From the NCBI GenBank assembly GCA_947175305.1, contig CAMWMO010000057.1, positions 1-7,665 of the forward strand: 7,665 bases of DNA. Direction: 5' to 3'. The notes under the pieces are model-generated. The model did not search any database. It saw only the letters and a list, made by a program, of their open reading frames with translations, and was not told the DNA's origin. Below are positions 5,839 to 7,665 of this stretch, piece by piece. The first letter of the stretch is position 1, and the number at the start of each line of letters is the position of its first letter. Made by a program: the position numbers and the translations under genes. The DNA is from an uncultured Lachnospiraceae bacterium. GTDB lineage: Bacteria; Bacillota; Clostridia; Lachnospirales; Lachnospiraceae.

Positions 5839-6712
5839 CCTTAAGCCCTGCCTTTCCGACGCCCTTGCCCTTCCAGAGCTTACGCTTCTTCTCTTCCACC
5901 GGTTTATCCTGAATCTCCAAAAGCCGCTCTTTCAGACGCGCCGCATCCAGATTTCTCTCCAGTTCACCGCCGTAGGCGACACTGATCTTACCGGTCTCCT
6001 CCGAAACAATTACCGTCAGGGAATCCGTCACCTCGGAGATACCCACACCTGCTCTGTGCCGGGTACCCAAATCCTTGCTTAACGCCATATTATCCGACAG
6101 CGGCAGATAGCAGGTCGCCGATACGACCCTGTTGCCCCGCACGATCACGGCGCCGTCATGCAACGGCGTATTGTGCTCAAAAATATTGATAAGGAGCTGA
6201 CTGGAAATGATACCGTCCACGTCAATTCCCGTTCTCTCGTATTCCTTCAAGGGCTGCTCATGTTCAATGACAATGAGGGCGCCGGTCTTTACCTTCCCCA
6301 TCTCCAGAGAAGCCTTAACGATCTCATTGATGGTGCGGTCCGAGAAGCGTCCGTCCTCCCGCTTATTGCTGGAGTCTAACAACGAGGCAAAAAAGTTCTT
6401 ACGGCCAAGCTCCTCAAGCGCAGAGCGAAGCTCCGGCTGCAGCACCACCACAAAGGCCGTGGCCGCAATACTGATGATATTGGGTACGATCCAGAGGATC
6501 GTATTCATATTACAAAAAGCCGCGATTATGATAAAGATAAGGATCACGATAACGCCCTTTAAGAGCGCCCATGCCCTTGTATTTTTGATCCATACCAGAA
6601 TGTGGTATGCCACAAAGGTCAGGATGATGATCTCCGCCACGTCGTTCCAGTGGATCGTAGGCATGTGCAGTTTCGCGAGATAGACTCCGATCCAATTATT
6701 CAGTTGTTCCAT
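5828..6712 (-). CDS. cdaA: Membrane diadenylate cyclase CdaA
   Basis: CdaA joins two ATP into c-di-AMP, the second messenger that controls potassium and osmolyte uptake and wall stress in Firmicutes. The 294-residue protein has three membrane segments (about 25-42, 53-67, 71-91) and then a cytoplasmic DAC (DisA_N) domain (about 95-260). The two signature motifs are intact: DGA (186-188, in LHDGAVIV) and RHR (218-220, in GTRHRAGVG). A lysine-rich tail (about 268-294) follows. The start at ATG 6712 has AGGTGA 6 bases upstream and lies 29 bases after the stop of the membrane protein gene. It overlaps cdaR by 11 bases. CdaR and GlmM, encoded next, are its known regulators. Nothing suggests loss of activity. 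Confidence 0.97.
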   Translation of the reverse strand: MEQLNNWIGVYLAKLHMPTIHWNDVAEIIILTFVAYHILVWIKNTRAWALLKGVIVILIFIIIAAFCNMNTILWIVPNIISIAATAFVVVLQPELRSALEELGRKNFFASLLDSSNKREDGRFSDRTINEIVKASLEMGKVKTGALIVIEHEQPLKEYERTGIDVDGIISSQLLINIFEHNTPLHDGAVIVRGNRVVSATCYLPLSDNMALSKDLGTRHRAGVGISEVTDSLTVIVSEETGKISVAYGGELERNLDAARLKERLLEIQDKPVEEKKRKLWKGKGVGKAGLKDEK

Positions 6713-6741
6713 CTCTCATCACCTGCCTTTTATATTGTTCT

Positions 6742-7665
6742 CTAATGGTTCGTCGGTCTTGCAGCCTTTCCAGAAGGGGTCCTCGCGGAATTAATATGCT
6801 TTACCTTCTTATCCGGCCGCGCCACAGTGACCTTCGGCACCGCCTTTACATAATAATAGTATTCATCATCTTCAAATTGTACTTTTTCCGTTCGACTATA
6901 ATCCACATAAAACACGAAAAACTGCAATACCAGCACAATCAGGAAGGATAAAATTGTTCCAAGGATCACACTGAGCAGCGACAGGTTGATATCAAAGATC
7001 AGGTCTCCCACCAACAGTACCATGATATTCACCACTGCCCCTGCTATCATGGCAATGGTCCACGCATAATCCATGCTCAAACGCCTTAACAGATACACGA
7101 TGATCACCGTGATGGCAAATGCCGCTATCATCACTACCATCTCCCGATTTTTTAATAATCCGTCGATGATGAACCGGAACTTGGCTGCAGTCTCCTCATC
7201 CGTCATGGCCGCGATTGCCGTCGCATTCTGCGTTACATAGTGGATCATATAGTAAACGATCACGCCACATGCCACTGAGACAGCCGACGCAGGCGTTCCC
7301 ACCAGACCCATGGATATAGGAAGCACATAGGGGATCCGCATAAGGAAGCAGATCGGCATCAGCACCACCACCAGCGTATCTTTCGGCGAGAACCGAAGGT
7401 ACAGCAGAAAAAGCAGTAAAAATCCTGCTCCCACTATCGCGGCACACTCCAGACTGAAAGTATAAAGATGCAGGAGTACAAAAACAGCGCCCATCAAGAC
7501 GATAAAATTCATCGACATGAAGGAACACATGAGAGCCACGATCAATACCACGGTCAGTTTGGTGATAGATTCCATATATCCCAGTCTGGAATTCATCAGA
7601 AGAAGTGTAACAAGCGCCAGAAGAAATTTCAAAAGATCAGTGATGTACAACTCGTATTTACTGTA
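6742..7665 (-). CDS. Multi-pass membrane protein of unknown function, 5' end cut by window
   Basis: The frame is open to the window edge (307 codons visible). The first start-like codon is a TTG at 7650 with no ribosome site before it (upstream bases ACGAG), so the true start is probably outside. The product has about nine hydrophobic segments, for example around LLKFLLALVTLLL, AAIVGAGFLLLFLLYL, VVMIAAFAITVIIVYLL and LSFLIVLVLQFFVFYV. A soluble tail of about 60 residues starts VDYSRTEKVQFEDDEYYYY and becomes basic (KKVKHINSARTPSGKAARP). Neither transporter nor enzyme motifs were recognised. It ends 29 bases before cdaA on the same strand, so it is probably cotranscribed with the c-di-AMP genes and may act with them at the membrane; this is inference from position only. 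A YYYY run after an acidic patch is the most distinctive mark for finding relatives. Confidence 0.75.
   Translation of the reverse strand, partial: YSKYELYITDLLKFLLALVTLLLMNSRLGYMESITKLTVVLIVALMCSFMSMNFIVLMGAVFVLLHLYTFSLECAAIVGAGFLLLFLLYLRFSPKDTLVVVLMPICFLMRIPYVLPISMGLVGTPASAVSVACGVIVYYMIHYVTQNATAIAAMTDEETAAKFRFIIDGLLKNREMVVMIAAFAITVIIVYLLRRLSMDYAWTIAMIAGAVVNIMVLLVGDLIFDINLSLLSVILGTILSFLIVLVLQFFVFYVDYSRTEKVQFEDDEYYYYVKAVPKVTVARPDKKVKHINSARTPSGKAARPTNH

Overview
The window reads as a piece of Clostridia chromosome, most likely from the Lachnospiraceae. The grounds are the conserved Firmicutes order cdaA-cdaR-glmM, an HPr with both His15 and Ser46, a large type-2 LeuA, strong AGGAGG-type ribosome sites, and moderate GC content in the genes with AT-rich gaps. 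This is inference; no rRNA or species marker is present. All recognisable genes lie on the minus strand, so transcription runs from high to low coordinates.

From right to left: a multi-pass membrane protein of unknown function cut by the window edge (6742-7665), diadenylate cyclase cdaA (5828-6712), its YbbR-domain partner cdaR (4558-5838) and phosphoglucosamine mutase glmM (3191-4540). These four are tightly packed or overlapping and probably form one operon joining c-di-AMP synthesis to cell-wall precursor supply. HPr (2846-3109) follows with a good promoter of its own, then a hairpin, then leuA (1103-2788). At the left edge is a Sir2-family protein deacylase (3-611) that stops about 30 residues short of the family's normal C-terminus.

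The AT-rich gap between leuA and the Sir2 gene (612-1102) is the most interesting part. It holds two near-consensus, convergent sigma-A promoters with 17-bp spacers. Together they frame a predicted ~88-nt RNA on the plus strand and a ~260-nt mRNA on the minus strand. The mRNA encodes a 44-residue single-span membrane peptide and is preceded by a very strong ribosome site and an overlapping 26-codon leader ORF. The two RNAs meet at a shared bidirectional terminator. Both begin with the same element (GGTGTTGCC...CGGTTCACC), arranged as an inverted repeat in the DNA. In the small RNA this element contains UCACCUC, which can pair with the GAGGUGA of the peptide mRNA's ribosome site. The layout is that of a type I toxin-antitoxin module of the Fst/TxpA/Hok kind. 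I do not recognise the peptide as a named family.

No tRNA, rRNA, CRISPR array, insertion sequence or prophage gene was seen. Outside 612-1102 there is no gene-free stretch longer than about 80 bases.
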